A stretch of DNA of 64,000 nucleotides from Candidatus Poribacteria bacterium (GTDB lineage: Bacteria > Poribacteria > WGA-4E > WGA-3G), in NCBI GenBank assembly GCA_958295815.1, contig OY282374.1, positions 4,802,682-4,866,681 on the forward strand. Reading direction: 5' to 3'. The position numbers and the translations under genes are program-made. Positions 17,601 to 25,108 of this stretch are shown one piece after another. The notes beneath the pieces are model-generated. The model was not told the origin of the DNA. It worked only from the letters and a program-made list of their open reading frames with translations, and did not search any database. Position 1 is the stretch's first letter. Each line of letters begins with the position of its first letter.

Positions 17601-19350
17601 CGGTAGACCGGGTGCTGCGCTCGCGAACCCGTTTGTTGTTGAAGTCATTGATGAAAACGACGATCCGGTTCCAGACGTCACAGTAACATTTGCGGTCACT
17701 GCGGGAGGCGGAACGCTCTCTGAGACAAGCGTAGACACGAATAACAACGGACGCGCACAGACAACCCTTACACTCGGTAGTGAACCTGGTGATAACACCG
17801 TTGCTGCACGCGTTACGGGTATCACAGGTGTAACCTTCACAGCCACATCGGGTGCAGAGGTCCATGTTGACGCATCAGAGCGTGTCCCGATCTACTGGAT
17901 AAATGGATCAACTGAGACCCTCCATCGCCTCGTCGATGCCGAAACTGAAAATCTTGCCTCCAATGTTAGCGGTATCAAGAGTCTCGCAATTGATTCGGCG
18001 AATGATCACCTCTATTGGGGTGTGCAGGTCAGTCGAGGCAATGCCCAGATTCGGCGTTCAAACCTTGATGGCACCGCTGTCCGTACAATCAGGACGTTGA
18101 CGAGCGCGCCATCGAGTATCGCCATAGATTCTGCTGGTGGAATGGTCTATTGGGCGAATAACGCCAGCGGTAAAATCAAGCGCTCCTCCATCACTGGAGG
18201 CAATGCGAAAGTCACGGCTATCGTTCAAGGTCTGTCCAATCCAACAGCGATTACCTTGTCAAACGGTTATCTCTATTGGGCGGAGGCAACAGGCGGCATT
18301 AGTAGGATGAGCCTGACCGCTGAGGAGAAGACCGTCGAAACGATTGCTACAGGTTTGGGTGAACCCCTGAGCATCGCTATCACGAGAGGTATGATTTATT
18401 GGGTTGAGAGCGATGTTGCCGGTGGTGGTGCGCTCCAGCGCGCTGACGTTGACGGCACCGGAAATGTCGAGGAAGTCAGGGTGTTTGCCGGAAATGCTCC
18501 GAACGCGATTGCCATTGATGGTGTGAACAGGAGGCTCTACTGGACGAAGACGCAGGGCAGAATCCAGCGTGCGAACCTCACAGGTCGAAATGCTACGGAT
18601 ATTGTCACTGGGTTGATGAATCCGGGTGGCATCGCACTCGTCACAGCGCAAGCGGACGATGAACCTGCCGACGATCCGGCACCGCCGCGGAGCCAATCGG
18701 GGCAGCCTGCAGCACCGACCTACACGAAGTACGATATTAACAGGGACGGTGCGGTTAACAGTGCTGATACAAAGCTTGTCGCAGGCGCTGTGGGACAGAG
18801 CGGAGACGCTATAACGAACCCACGCACAGATGTTGACGACAGCGGCACAGTTGATGTGACTGACCTTATTCTCGTCATCGGTAACCTTGACGATGATGCA
18901 GCCGCACCGGCGATTGATGTTGATTTGACAGCGATGGATCTTGATTTCGATCGGGTCCAAGAGCAGGTTGAGATGTTGCTCGCATCGGGTGACAGATCGA
19001 TTGCAGCGCAGCGTGCGTTGATGTATCTCCAACATCTGTTGGCATCTGCACGACCACACGAGACAGTCTTGTTGGCGAACTATCCGAATCCGTTTAACCC
19101 GGAGACGTGGATCCCGTATCACTTGGCAGATAGCACAGATGTGCAGATCAATATCTACAATGCGCAAGGTACGTTGGTGCGTGCGTTGACCCTCGGTCAT
19201 CAGACGGCGGGTTACTACACGAGCCGGAGCCGTGCGGCGTATTGGGATGGTCGTAACGCACTGGGTGAACGCGTAGCGAGTGGTATCTATTTCTACCAGT
19301 TGCAGACGGACGAAGTTTCGCCGATGCGTAAGATGGTTATCCTCAAATAG
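14602..19350 (+). CDS. Giant adhesin-like protein: Ig-like repeats, beta-propeller, dockerin, NPFNP C-terminal domain
   Basis: A 1582-residue exported protein with a signal peptide (1-29). After a beta-rich N-terminal region come several invasin/Big-type Ig-like repeats from about residue 440 to 1090, recognised by TDxxGxAxVxF patterns and interrupted by a Thr-rich linker (near 870-890). A six-bladed YWTD-like propeller follows (about 1095-1350; repeated LYW, IYW and VYW motifs). A type I dockerin-like pair follows at about 1373-1430 (DINRDGAVNSAD and DVDDSGTVDVTD). The C-terminal 95 residues (NYPNPFNPETW...GIYFYQLQT...KMVILK) match the FlgD-like domain used as a type IX secretion sorting signal in Bacteroidota. 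An adhesive surface role is likely. Whether the organism has type IX secretion cannot be seen here. Confidence 0.87.
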   Translation: MKNLMTQKLLFGMLMALVLAFGVVGVVDAIEKDSIAIGATQDLATIAVNSGSFNVTLSLTLDDPVDRNNSSNQRVTQDGRTRIDSTGRKVFDATNGTAYRLSSAANARLTTGTRVILTNGAQPITSDLGEQARTASGTLYVDDSNNVFDRNGMEVYIRTGLGTADSNYAYARAIAAPDDPVDTSLQQYYNEQVIKIDIPSGIILTSHPVSDSNGILKHSDVTLTQSVTETDGTKFPLAGSDTITVNVAGYATSVGEKTFTISDVTPSADRPSGETAATSLTFTIYVTESDPNRIPDTTSITLRGLRNGYSAGNFGNNPVLIYSGSSNYPVTYTVNGGGSLHIQKTFDRKTTLSTAPLTTSSAATVYLTFPTSAATQTVTAAVTGGRTSTGVYIYGFPTLEVGYPSGGANDNIDGTMDNDGASNEGTEGNGGAVGSTLTDAITAKVADGVTPTAGNVQGVIVKFEAKGGTYDGGNLIFSAGTLVNRNGIEEPGLSNSGKILYVLTDSNGEAKVNFRFGEAPEQKVVVTAAGFSREVSLFAKAVGTGKRLSAERITSSGGKSNLRAIVRDADGVVEDEQVRFRITTGAGVLDDTPATVIDNPVVDETFALVTGATEDADGMAGATVYDATDENGVAHVIFTPDATYSGSVRITASIADADGNVVDSVDFNVRGGTNNNNQRNVDPYLSISVSPTNAAAGASGRVTVNAFDSNEASEPNVPVTLRATGITFSPNPVSSGSSATFTFPSSGTRTITATASNYTTDTATITVTQPRQTTPTLSLSSSTISGAAGSTQSITATVLQSNGSPAPGIAVTLRLGNLSPVILSTNTSGQVSHTFILPSTATTLSVSANVLGTSLSESVSISVTGTTTTTTGTTTTTTTTTPEPEPVSLPSQLSIPGSSSLDGEINRRLANPLRVRVLDDNNAGVSAETVFFSIAEGSGRLSPARTRTDADGYAEVGFTPQSSGTIEIEVTSGTLDPVSFTITTGEPPDAITVVSGNNQSGRPGAALANPFVVEVIDENDDPVPDVTVTFAVTAGGGTLSETSVDTNNNGRAQTTLTLGSEPGDNTVAARVTGITGVTFTATSGAEVHVDASERVPIYWINGSTETLHRLVDAETENLASNVSGIKSLAIDSANDHLYWGVQVSRGNAQIRRSNLDGTAVRTIRTLTSAPSSIAIDSAGGMVYWANNASGKIKRSSITGGNAKVTAIVQGLSNPTAITLSNGYLYWAEATGGISRMSLTAEEKTVETIATGLGEPLSIAITRGMIYWVESDVAGGGALQRADVDGTGNVEEVRVFAGNAPNAIAIDGVNRRLYWTKTQGRIQRANLTGRNATDIVTGLMNPGGIALVTAQADDEPADDPAPPRSQSGQPAAPTYTKYDINRDGAVNSADTKLVAGAVGQSGDAITNPRTDVDDSGTVDVTDLILVIGNLDDDAAAPAIDVDLTAMDLDFDRVQEQVEMLLASGDRSIAAQRALMYLQHLLASARPHETVLLANYPNPFNPETWIPYHLADSTDVQINIYNAQGTLVRALTLGHQTAGYYTSRSRAAYWDGRNALGERVASGIYFYQLQTDEVSPMRKMVILK

Positions 19351-19429
19351 TTGTCAGTACGGTTGCTGCGCAACCTTTCAGTTGTCAGTTGTCAGTACTG
19401 AGAACTAAGAAATGACAAGCAATAATCAG

Positions 19430-19474
19430 AAAAAAGGTGGCATGGCATGTGACATATGTTACGCCGCCTTTTTT
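19430..19474. terminator. Terminator after the adhesin gene
   Basis: AAAAAAGGTGGC (19430-19441) pairs with GCCGCCTTTTTT (19463-19474) with one G-T pair. The A-tract and T-tract on either side make it usable in both directions. The short run GTTGTCAGTTGTCAGTACTGAG just before it is a dispersed TCAGT repeat. Confidence 0.75.
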
Positions 19475-19556
19475 CAACATAGCAAAGTTTGTCACTGTTT
19501 GACACTTCCCACTCTTAACTTATAACCTATAACCTATATCCAAAAACCCATAACCC

Positions 19557-20357
19557 ATGACCCTAACCAACGAACAATCCTTCATATACGCGTGGCGTTA
19601 CAAAAACGATAGGGTTTGCAAGTTCGGTGTGAGCACGACCCGAACGTTTTATGCGCACATTAAAAACGCAAAGTCGGTGACGTGGCAGGATATTGAACTC
19701 CTCGGTATCGAACTATATGATACCCACGCTGCGGCAGAGGCATCGTATCAGGAACTGCTGAAGCGGTTTGAACGGGTGCATTCCAGACGTGCGTGGGTTT
19801 ATATCAACGATGCCGTGTGGTCGTGGTTGGGAAATGGGTGTCTGCCCAATCCTCCGAGTCTTGATACCTTCAGAGAGGTTTATCAGAGCGACCCGCAACA
19901 TCGCGAGCGGGAACGCGAGTATCAACGCAGGCACTCCGAAAAACGCAAAGCATCAAAACCGCGTAGTCCCAAACGCCGCAAGGAACCCACCGAACAACAA
20001 AAGGCATACAATCGCGAATACGCACGTAAACAGCGTCAGAACAATCCTGAGTATAAGGAACGCCAAAAAACATCTCTAAAAAAATGGAAAGAAAAGAACC
20101 CAGATTATGAAAAGAACCGGTATGCGAATGATCCCGAATACCGTGAACGGAGAAAAGCGGCGCAGCGGGAACGATACGCAAAGAACGCTGAACTTCGCGA
20201 GCAGCAGAAAGAATATATGAAGGCGTGGCGCAAGAAGAACCCTGAGTATAACGAACGGAGAAAGGAATATATGCGGAAATGGCGAGCGGAGAACCCGGAT
20301 TACTATAAGAAGTGGTATGAAGAGAAAGTGAAAGAAAAAGAAGTGCAGGAGGGTTGA
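19557..20357 (+). CDS. GIY-YIG-like domain with a basic Asn-Pro-x-Tyr repeat tail
   Basis: A 266-residue protein. Residues 1-100 resemble a degenerate GIY-YIG/T5orf172 domain (FIYAWRY in the GIY position; CKFGVST in the YIG position). Residues about 110-260 are a highly basic repeat of about 18-20 residues built on N-(P/A)-(E/D)-Y...R(R/Q)K...KW(R/K); five to six units are visible. Such NPEYRER repeats are common in phage and homing-endonuclease-like proteins and probably bind DNA or RNA. No ribosome binding site is seen; the ATG directly follows ATAACC-type repeats. It is flanked by repeat DNA. No specific function is assigned. Confidence 0.65.
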   Translation: MTLTNEQSFIYAWRYKNDRVCKFGVSTTRTFYAHIKNAKSVTWQDIELLGIELYDTHAAAEASYQELLKRFERVHSRRAWVYINDAVWSWLGNGCLPNPPSLDTFREVYQSDPQHREREREYQRRHSEKRKASKPRSPKRRKEPTEQQKAYNREYARKQRQNNPEYKERQKTSLKKWKEKNPDYEKNRYANDPEYRERRKAAQRERYAKNAELREQQKEYMKAWRKKNPEYNERRKEYMRKWRAENPDYYKKWYEEKVKEKEVQEG

Positions 20358-20397
20358 TAAACGCCAATTCTACCCGAATAAGAATGTAATACAAGGA

Positions 20398-20460
20398 ATG
20401 GAAATGTAAAGCGAAGACAAATTTTGCCGCGTGTGGGCAAAATTTGGTCTATTCACAGAC
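20398..20460. repeat. Covarying hairpin element, copy 3
   Basis: GGAAATGTAAAGCGAAGAC is followed by arms AAATTTTGCC (20419-20428) and GGCAAAATTT (20436-20445) around the 7-nt loop GCGTGTG. The arms differ from the copies at 5360 and 8111, but pairing is perfect in each. Confidence 0.8.
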
Positions 20461-20620
20461 CAAATCCGGGCATCCGGATATAAATTATTGGAAAACTATA
20501 GTAAAACCTACAATTACATGGACACTTGTAAAGAGTCGGGGTTACAAACCCCTCCTACAAAGAGTGGATCCTATGTGTGTTAATAATGTCTATTTATTTA
20601 TGGGCTTTACTATAAATGAC

Positions 20621-20675
20621 CCTACCTCGCGCAGGAGGATGCTAAGGATCCTCCTGCTTTAGCGGGGTGGCGTAG
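20621..20675. repeat. Strong inverted repeat GCAGGAGGAT/ATCCTCCTGC
   Basis: Perfect 10-bp arms (20631-20640 and 20648-20657) around GCTAAGG, bordered by CCTAC (20621-20625) and GTAGG (20671-20675). There is no T tract, so it is not an ordinary terminator. It could be a small non-autonomous element or an RNA hairpin. The rest of 20461-20840 shows no gene. Confidence 0.65.
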
Positions 20676-20883
20676 GTTAATACATCTTTATCGACAGAGA
20701 AAATACAGGATTTGTTAATCCTGTCAAAAAAGTACCTTCAAATACAGATTTTGATCTTTTCGAGCTCGTCCTGGGATGACGCTAAAAACTCACCCTGTCT
20801 TTTTAGGATGACATTAACCTCCTAAATTCAAACTAAATACTGGCGGTCAGGGGGCCATGTGCGTAATGCGCGGAACTGACCAG

Positions 20884-20930
20884 ATATAGCGATGGGAGAT
20901 GTCGACTATCCCGTCGCTATATTTTTTTTA
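20884..20930 (+). terminator. Terminator hairpin, preceded by a second stem (possible small-RNA 3' end)
   Basis: ATATAGCGATGGGA (20884-20897) pairs with TCCCGTCGCTATAT (20909-20922, one G-T pair) and runs into eight T. Just upstream GGTCAG (20845-20850) pairs with CTGACC (20876-20881). The nearest plus-strand gene ends 530 nt upstream, so an unrecognised transcript may end here. Confidence 0.75.
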
Positions 20931-20932
20931 AC

Positions 20933-21154
20933 CTAATCTTGTGCTGGGTTTTCGGCCTCAGCATGTTTCTTCAGAGCCGACGCTTTATAGGCAGCGACGA
21001 GTTCATTTTCAAAGTCTATCCAGACTTGGAGTTTCCGCCAGCGCGAGACTGTCGAATCGGTGACTTTGAAATGTGCTGCGATTTCGGCGTTGCTTGTGCC
21101 GTTGAAAGACATCTCGCAAGCCGCCAGAATGGTGCCTTTTGAACTACTCCGCAT
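20933..21154 (-). CDS. Small helix-turn-helix protein (terminase-small-subunit/transposase-like HTH)
   Basis: A 73-residue protein. Residues about 22-45 (TSNAEIAAHFKVTDSTVSRW) form a clear helix-turn-helix of the kind found in phage terminase small subunits and in transposase N-termini. No other domain is present, so it may be a free-standing DNA-binding protein or the remnant of a mobile element. ATG at 21154 follows a good GGAGGT site, and a consensus promoter lies at 21216-21244, so it appears to be expressed. There is no partner gene in the same direction. Confidence 0.75.
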   Translation of the reverse strand: MRSSSKGTILAACEMSFNGTSNAEIAAHFKVTDSTVSRWRKLQVWIDFENELVAAYKASALKKHAEAENPAQD

Positions 21155-21215
21155 GGTGAAACCTCCTTTTCGGTTGGCTTTGAAAAATTGAACCTCATAA
21201 CCTCAGACGCAATTA

Positions 21216-21244
21216 ATTATACACTATATAATAAAAAAAGTCAA
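21216..21244 (-). promoter_or_regulatory. Promoter for the small HTH gene
   Basis: Minus strand: TTGACT (21239-21244), 17-bp AT-rich spacer, TATAAT (21216-21221), 62 bp upstream of the ATG. Confidence 0.7.
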
Positions 21245-21560
21245 AATATATTTAAATAAAGCAAAATAAATCATATATTTATTATTATTTCATATATTAA
21301 GTTTTTAGGGTGGTGGGTTATAAGTTGTAGGTTATAAGTTAAAAGTCGGGAAATGTAAAGTTGGGTTGTGGGTTATGGGTTATAAGTTGTGGGTTATAAG
21401 TTGTCTGAACCAGGATTGGCAGGATTCAAGGATGTTCAGGAAAAGACATAGCAGCCCCAGCGGGGCGACAGGTGTATAGAACACGACACCAGAAAAAAAT
21501 AAAGCCCCAGCGGGGCGACAGGTTTGGAGAAGGGCAGGGCACAGACACCCCGCCCAACAT
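21245..21560. repeat. AT-rich tract, 7-bp repeats and GCCCC palindromes
   Basis: 21245-21300 is almost pure A/T. TTATAAG and GTGGGTTATAAG-type heptamers run through 21311-21400, then an AGGATT repeat (21401-21440) and two GCCCCAGCGGGGCGACAGG palindromes (near 21453 and 21504). No gene is visible. Confidence 0.75.
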
Positions 21561-21595
21561 GATTTGACAGTGTGAGGTTAAAACCTCGCCTACTT

Positions 21596-22498
21596 TTACG
21601 CTTCCATACCGAGTCGCTTTTTCTGCTCTTCGAGCATTTTTTGTTGACGCTTGACGCGTTCTGGTACTAAACGCTCGCGCGGTGCCGTTGGTTTGAAGTC
21701 CAAGCGTTCTTTTCCCAATCCGTGTAGGACACCTAATTCCACGGGTGAGAAATCGTCTGGATTCTCACGATTGAAGTTCATCGGCTCTTTGAGAGAAACC
21801 GGTGGGTTCGTGATAAAACGGGCGCGACCGGAGGGGTTCTGTGAAGCGGCGTGCAAGATGAACGGGTGCAGGAGCACAACATCGCCTGCTTCTCCCGTAA
21901 TTTCTACAAAGTCTTCGCACTTGTCAATGATTTGCCCGAAACCGCTCGGTAACAATCCCTCCGGGTGTTCATACAACCGCTGCGCAACGTGCTGGACCGA
22001 ATCGCACGCTACGAACGTCCCACCGCTTTGGGGATAAATATCCGACCAGACGACGACAGTAAGTAACCCTTGCTCAGGACTATCAAGGAAGTGTCGGAAG
22101 AAATCGCCATCTTTATGCCAACCACCGACTTCTGGAGAAGGGGGTTGCCACGGTGTATCTGCGCCTAACCCAAAGTTGATAATAAAGCCGTCGCTCCATC
22201 CGGGTTTTGAGTCGCCCCAGAAATTGACAATCCTGTCTTCACCGCCGAGCAAATCGCAGATGGCATCCCATGCCCGCGGCGCGACATCCTCAATGAGCAC
22301 CCGATTCATAGAGGGCAGATGAACACGGGGTTCCTCCCAGGTCGTCGGATCGTTTGGATCATAACCGAGCCGTTTAAAAGCGAAGCCTCGCCACTCTTCT
22401 GCTAACTCGCGTGAGAAGCAGCCTTTCAGGATAACATGCCCCTTCTCAATGAAGTGGTTAACATCTGATTCTGTGAGTGCTTTGTAAGTTTTTCCCAT
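21596..22498 (-). CDS. Phytanoyl-CoA dioxygenase family protein
   Basis: A 300-residue Fe(II)/2-oxoglutarate-dependent oxygenase of the PhyH family. The facial triad is His128-x-Asp130 (GGWHKDGD) with a distal His in LLHPFILHAASQN (about 207-213), and the 2-oxoglutarate-binding Arg in SGRARF. The family hydroxylates varied small molecules; the substrate is unknown. It is the last gene of a three-gene minus-strand operon with an epimerase and a Tm-1-like protein, starting 11 bp after the Tm-1-like stop. The C-terminal 30 residues are basic and helical (RVKRQQKMLEEQKKR). Confidence 0.9.
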   Translation of the reverse strand: MGKTYKALTESDVNHFIEKGHVILKGCFSRELAEEWRGFAFKRLGYDPNDPTTWEEPRVHLPSMNRVLIEDVAPRAWDAICDLLGGEDRIVNFWGDSKPGWSDGFIINFGLGADTPWQPPSPEVGGWHKDGDFFRHFLDSPEQGLLTVVVWSDIYPQSGGTFVACDSVQHVAQRLYEHPEGLLPSGFGQIIDKCEDFVEITGEAGDVVLLHPFILHAASQNPSGRARFITNPPVSLKEPMNFNRENPDDFSPVELGVLHGLGKERLDFKPTAPRERLVPERVKRQQKMLEEQKKRLGMEA

Positions 22499-22509
22499 CT
22501 ATTACCTCT

Positions 22510-23718
22510 TTATTGAATACTCTCCAATAACGTTTCTGCGAGTTTAGTTGCGAACTCGTCGTCGTTGATGTGAGCGTCCATCTCAATAACCGTGACATTG
22601 TCACCGATATTCGCTTTCAAATTCTCGATCCATGCTGTTCGGGCTTCAGGGGAATCAAAGGGTTGTCCGGTTTGGTCAATTGCTGAGATCCCTTGCGTCG
22701 GAATGATGACCGTTGTAGGACCCTGTGCCTCACTGAGTTTACGTGCCATGATACGTCCGAGTTCGGCGGTCTCTTCAGCGGTTGTCCGCATCAGCGTTAC
22801 TGTCGGATTGTGCTGATAGAACAACCGATCACTGAATTCGTCTGGTACTGTGTCAGGGGGACCAAAATTCACCATATCCAATGCTCCGGGAGAGACAACC
22901 TGCGGTAGTCCAGTTTGTCCTGCAGCCTCCAATCGATCGGGACCAGCACTGAGAACGCCACCGACCAGTTCGTCAGCGAGTTCTGTCGTCGTTGCGTCCA
23001 ACACACCGGCGAGGAAACCGCCTTTGACGAGGTCTTCCATCGCTTGTCCACCGGTGCCTGTGGCGTGAAAGACGAGTACTTCATAGCCAGCGGCTTCAAG
23101 GACTTCGCGCGCTTTTGTAACGCACGGGGTCGTCACACCGAACATCGTTGCTGCGATGAGCGGCTTGTCTGCTGTCGCTACGGGTGCCTCTGCGTTGACC
23201 ATCCCGACGATTGCGCCAGCGGCGTTGGCGAGAATCTGCCGTGACAAGCGGTTGATACCGGCAATATCCACGACAGAATACATCATACAGATATCTTTCG
23301 ACTGCACATAAGGGCTCGTGTCACCCGATGCCAGGGTCGATACCATAATTTTCGGGACACCGACTGGAACCGCCTGCATCGCCGTGGTACCGATAGTCGT
23401 GCCTGCGGAGCCACCGAGTGAGATGATCCCATCAATTTCGCCTGCAGCGTGTTTCTCAGCAACAAGTGCGGCGGCACCTTGTGCCATTACGGCGACGCTG
23501 TTTCCCCGATCGCCTTCGTCTCGTAACGCCTGTAGAGATGAACCGCCAGCCTGAGCGACTTCATCCGCAGAAATGTCTGGCGTTAGCTCCGGTTCTCCTA
23601 ATATACCTGTATTGATAACACACGTCGAGACCCCCGCTGACTCTATCTGCAATTTGATGAATGAGAACTCCACGCCTTTTGTATCCATTGTTCCAACAAT
23701 GCCAACTGTTTTCGCCAT
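22510..23718 (-). CDS. Tm-1-like ATP-binding domain protein (UPF0261)
   Basis: A 402-residue protein matching the UPF0261/Tm-1 N-terminal family in length and motifs: IVGTMDTKGVEF at the N terminus, SLGGSAGTTIGTTAM (about 101-115) and HATGTGGQAMEDL (about 218-230). Plant Tm-1 carries this domain and inhibits tobamovirus replication, and the region binds ATP. Bacterial members are usually free-standing, and their biochemical role is poorly defined. GGAGGAATT precedes the ATG. It is the middle gene of the epimerase/Tm-1/PhyH operon, which suggests a catabolic setting rather than antiviral work. Confidence 0.88.
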   Translation of the reverse strand: MAKTVGIVGTMDTKGVEFSFIKLQIESAGVSTCVINTGILGEPELTPDISADEVAQAGGSSLQALRDEGDRGNSVAVMAQGAAALVAEKHAAGEIDGIISLGGSAGTTIGTTAMQAVPVGVPKIMVSTLASGDTSPYVQSKDICMMYSVVDIAGINRLSRQILANAAGAIVGMVNAEAPVATADKPLIAATMFGVTTPCVTKAREVLEAAGYEVLVFHATGTGGQAMEDLVKGGFLAGVLDATTTELADELVGGVLSAGPDRLEAAGQTGLPQVVSPGALDMVNFGPPDTVPDEFSDRLFYQHNPTVTLMRTTAEETAELGRIMARKLSEAQGPTTVIIPTQGISAIDQTGQPFDSPEARTAWIENLKANIGDNVTVIEMDAHINDDEFATKLAETLLESIQ

Positions 23719-23767
23719 CCCCGAATTCCTCCGCTATCTTAATAGGTTATTGACTTTTTGTGATTGA

Positions 23768-24583
23768 TTACGCGTCATAGTCATGATGATCCTCGGCTCG
23801 ATCCTGTGGCACAAACCCTATCTTTCGCCGGGCATCTGAGATGTCCACCCAACGTAGGTCGTTGTTCGACATGCCGTAGAAAATCTCAAATTGCAAACTA
23901 TCATCTGCATTGATGCATCGCTCGAATATCTGGACAATATCGCGTTGACTCACATAGATATCGGCTCCCTGCGGTGGTCGTGGACGATCTCGCTCGACTT
24001 GACCGATGCGCACACAAAGACAGGATAACCCATGATGATGAGCATAGGTTCGCGCTAAAGACTCCGTCCACACTTTGGTTGCGGCATATAAACCTCTCGG
24101 CTCTGCGGGTATATCCGGCGTAATCACCTCAACATCGTCAGGTACGTCTGCATGTCGGCGTTCCATCATTGCCCTGTAAGGCTCTTGCTCACGATGTCCC
24201 TGCGAGACCGTAATGCTACTGGCGGCGACGATACGCCGAACACCAGCAACTCTACACGCTTCAAAGACATTGTAAGTTCCAACGATATTGTTGTTCAGCA
24301 AACTCTCCCAACTTTCTCCGCTCGGATCTGCAGCAAGATGTGCGACAACGTCCATGCCTTCAACAGCACGCTGCACCTGATCAAAATCGGCAATATCGCA
24401 CAAGATGAATTTCTCATCTGGAATTTCGAGTTGCCATGCCCCTGGAACGCGAACAGAGGGTCCCTGTTTGCAGTCGAGTGCGTAAGCGTCATAGTTTTCC
24501 GGCTGTTCTTCCAGCCGCTTGTATGTCATGTAACCAATCTGTCCAGTCGCGCCTGTAACAAGTACCTTCTTGGGTTGAGCCAC
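23768..24583 (-). CDS. NAD-dependent epimerase/dehydratase (extended SDR)
   Basis: A 271-residue Rossmann enzyme. The nucleotide motif is VLVTGATGQIG (8-18), Asp38 probably binds the ribose, and the catalytic Tyr-x3-Lys lies in LYAATKVW (about 165-172) with a Ser in AASSITVS. Members of this size act on UDP-sugars or sugar acids such as hexuronates; the substrate is unknown. It is the promoter-proximal gene of a minus-strand operon (49 bp to the Tm-1-like gene), with a consensus promoter about 115 bp upstream. Confidence 0.88.
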   Translation of the reverse strand: MAQPKKVLVTGATGQIGYMTYKRLEEQPENYDAYALDCKQGPSVRVPGAWQLEIPDEKFILCDIADFDQVQRAVEGMDVVAHLAADPSGESWESLLNNNIVGTYNVFEACRVAGVRRIVAASSITVSQGHREQEPYRAMMERRHADVPDDVEVITPDIPAEPRGLYAATKVWTESLARTYAHHHGLSCLCVRIGQVERDRPRPPQGADIYVSQRDIVQIFERCINADDSLQFEIFYGMSNNDLRWVDISDARRKIGFVPQDRAEDHHDYDA

Positions 24584-24697
24584 AAATTCACCTTTCTTCC
24601 GTTCACGAGTGTTCTGTCGATTACAACTCCGTAGGGTGCCGTTATTCCTGTGCTTGATACGGGCGTAACCACTTCGCTAATCACATTATAGCAAATT

Positions 24698-24726
24698 ATT
24701 ATAGGGCGTGTGGTAAGAGGTGTCAA
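24698..24726 (-). promoter_or_regulatory. Promoter for the epimerase/Tm-1/PhyH operon
   Basis: Minus strand: TTGACA (24721-24726), 17-bp spacer, TATAAT (24698-24703). A second TATAAT lies 13 bp downstream (24685-24690). The start codon is 115 bp from the first -10. Confidence 0.75.
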
Positions 24727-24774
24727 GTTTTTTAAAATTGACACATTTGCAGGAGATGTGATACACTTAAGAAA

Positions 24775-25045
24775 CGGTTGTCAGTGGTCGGTTTTCAGTT
24801 ATGGGCAGCTATAAGAGCCTTTGGTTTCATTAGGAATCTCTTTAACTGATTACTGATAATTATTTAGTCTCTCATAAATAGGACAGATGCCGCCCCTACG
24901 GGGCTTGGATATCTTGGATACGCATTTCTACACAGATGCCGCCCCTACGGGGCTTAACTGCCAAAATACAATGCTCTCATCCGTCGAAATGTGTTTGAAC
25001 CAAGGTATTGAAAATCGGGCTTATAAAACCCGCCCACGATTTATG
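24775..25045. repeat. TCAGT repeats and CGCCCCTACGGGGC palindromes
   Basis: A GTTGTCAGTGGTCGGTTTTCAG unit lies at 24778. Two GATGCCGCCCCTACGGGGCTT units lie near 24885 and 24938, and a CGGGCTTATAAAACCCGCCCAC unit at about 25016. No gene is visible between 24584 and 25108. Confidence 0.75.
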
Positions 25046-25108
25046 AGATAGACCGTAATCTTTGCTATGTCAGGTTAGGCGTATATACGCAGATTGTGGA
25101 GGAAATGT

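Noticed and set aside
20845-20930. SRP RNA, 6S RNA, tmRNA or a known riboswitch
   Set aside because: The hairpins and T tract are real, but none of the conserved core sequences of these RNAs could be found.
20933-21154. Toxin-antitoxin antitoxin or phage terminase gene
   Set aside because: Only a helix-turn-helix is visible, with no partner toxin or large terminase gene nearby.
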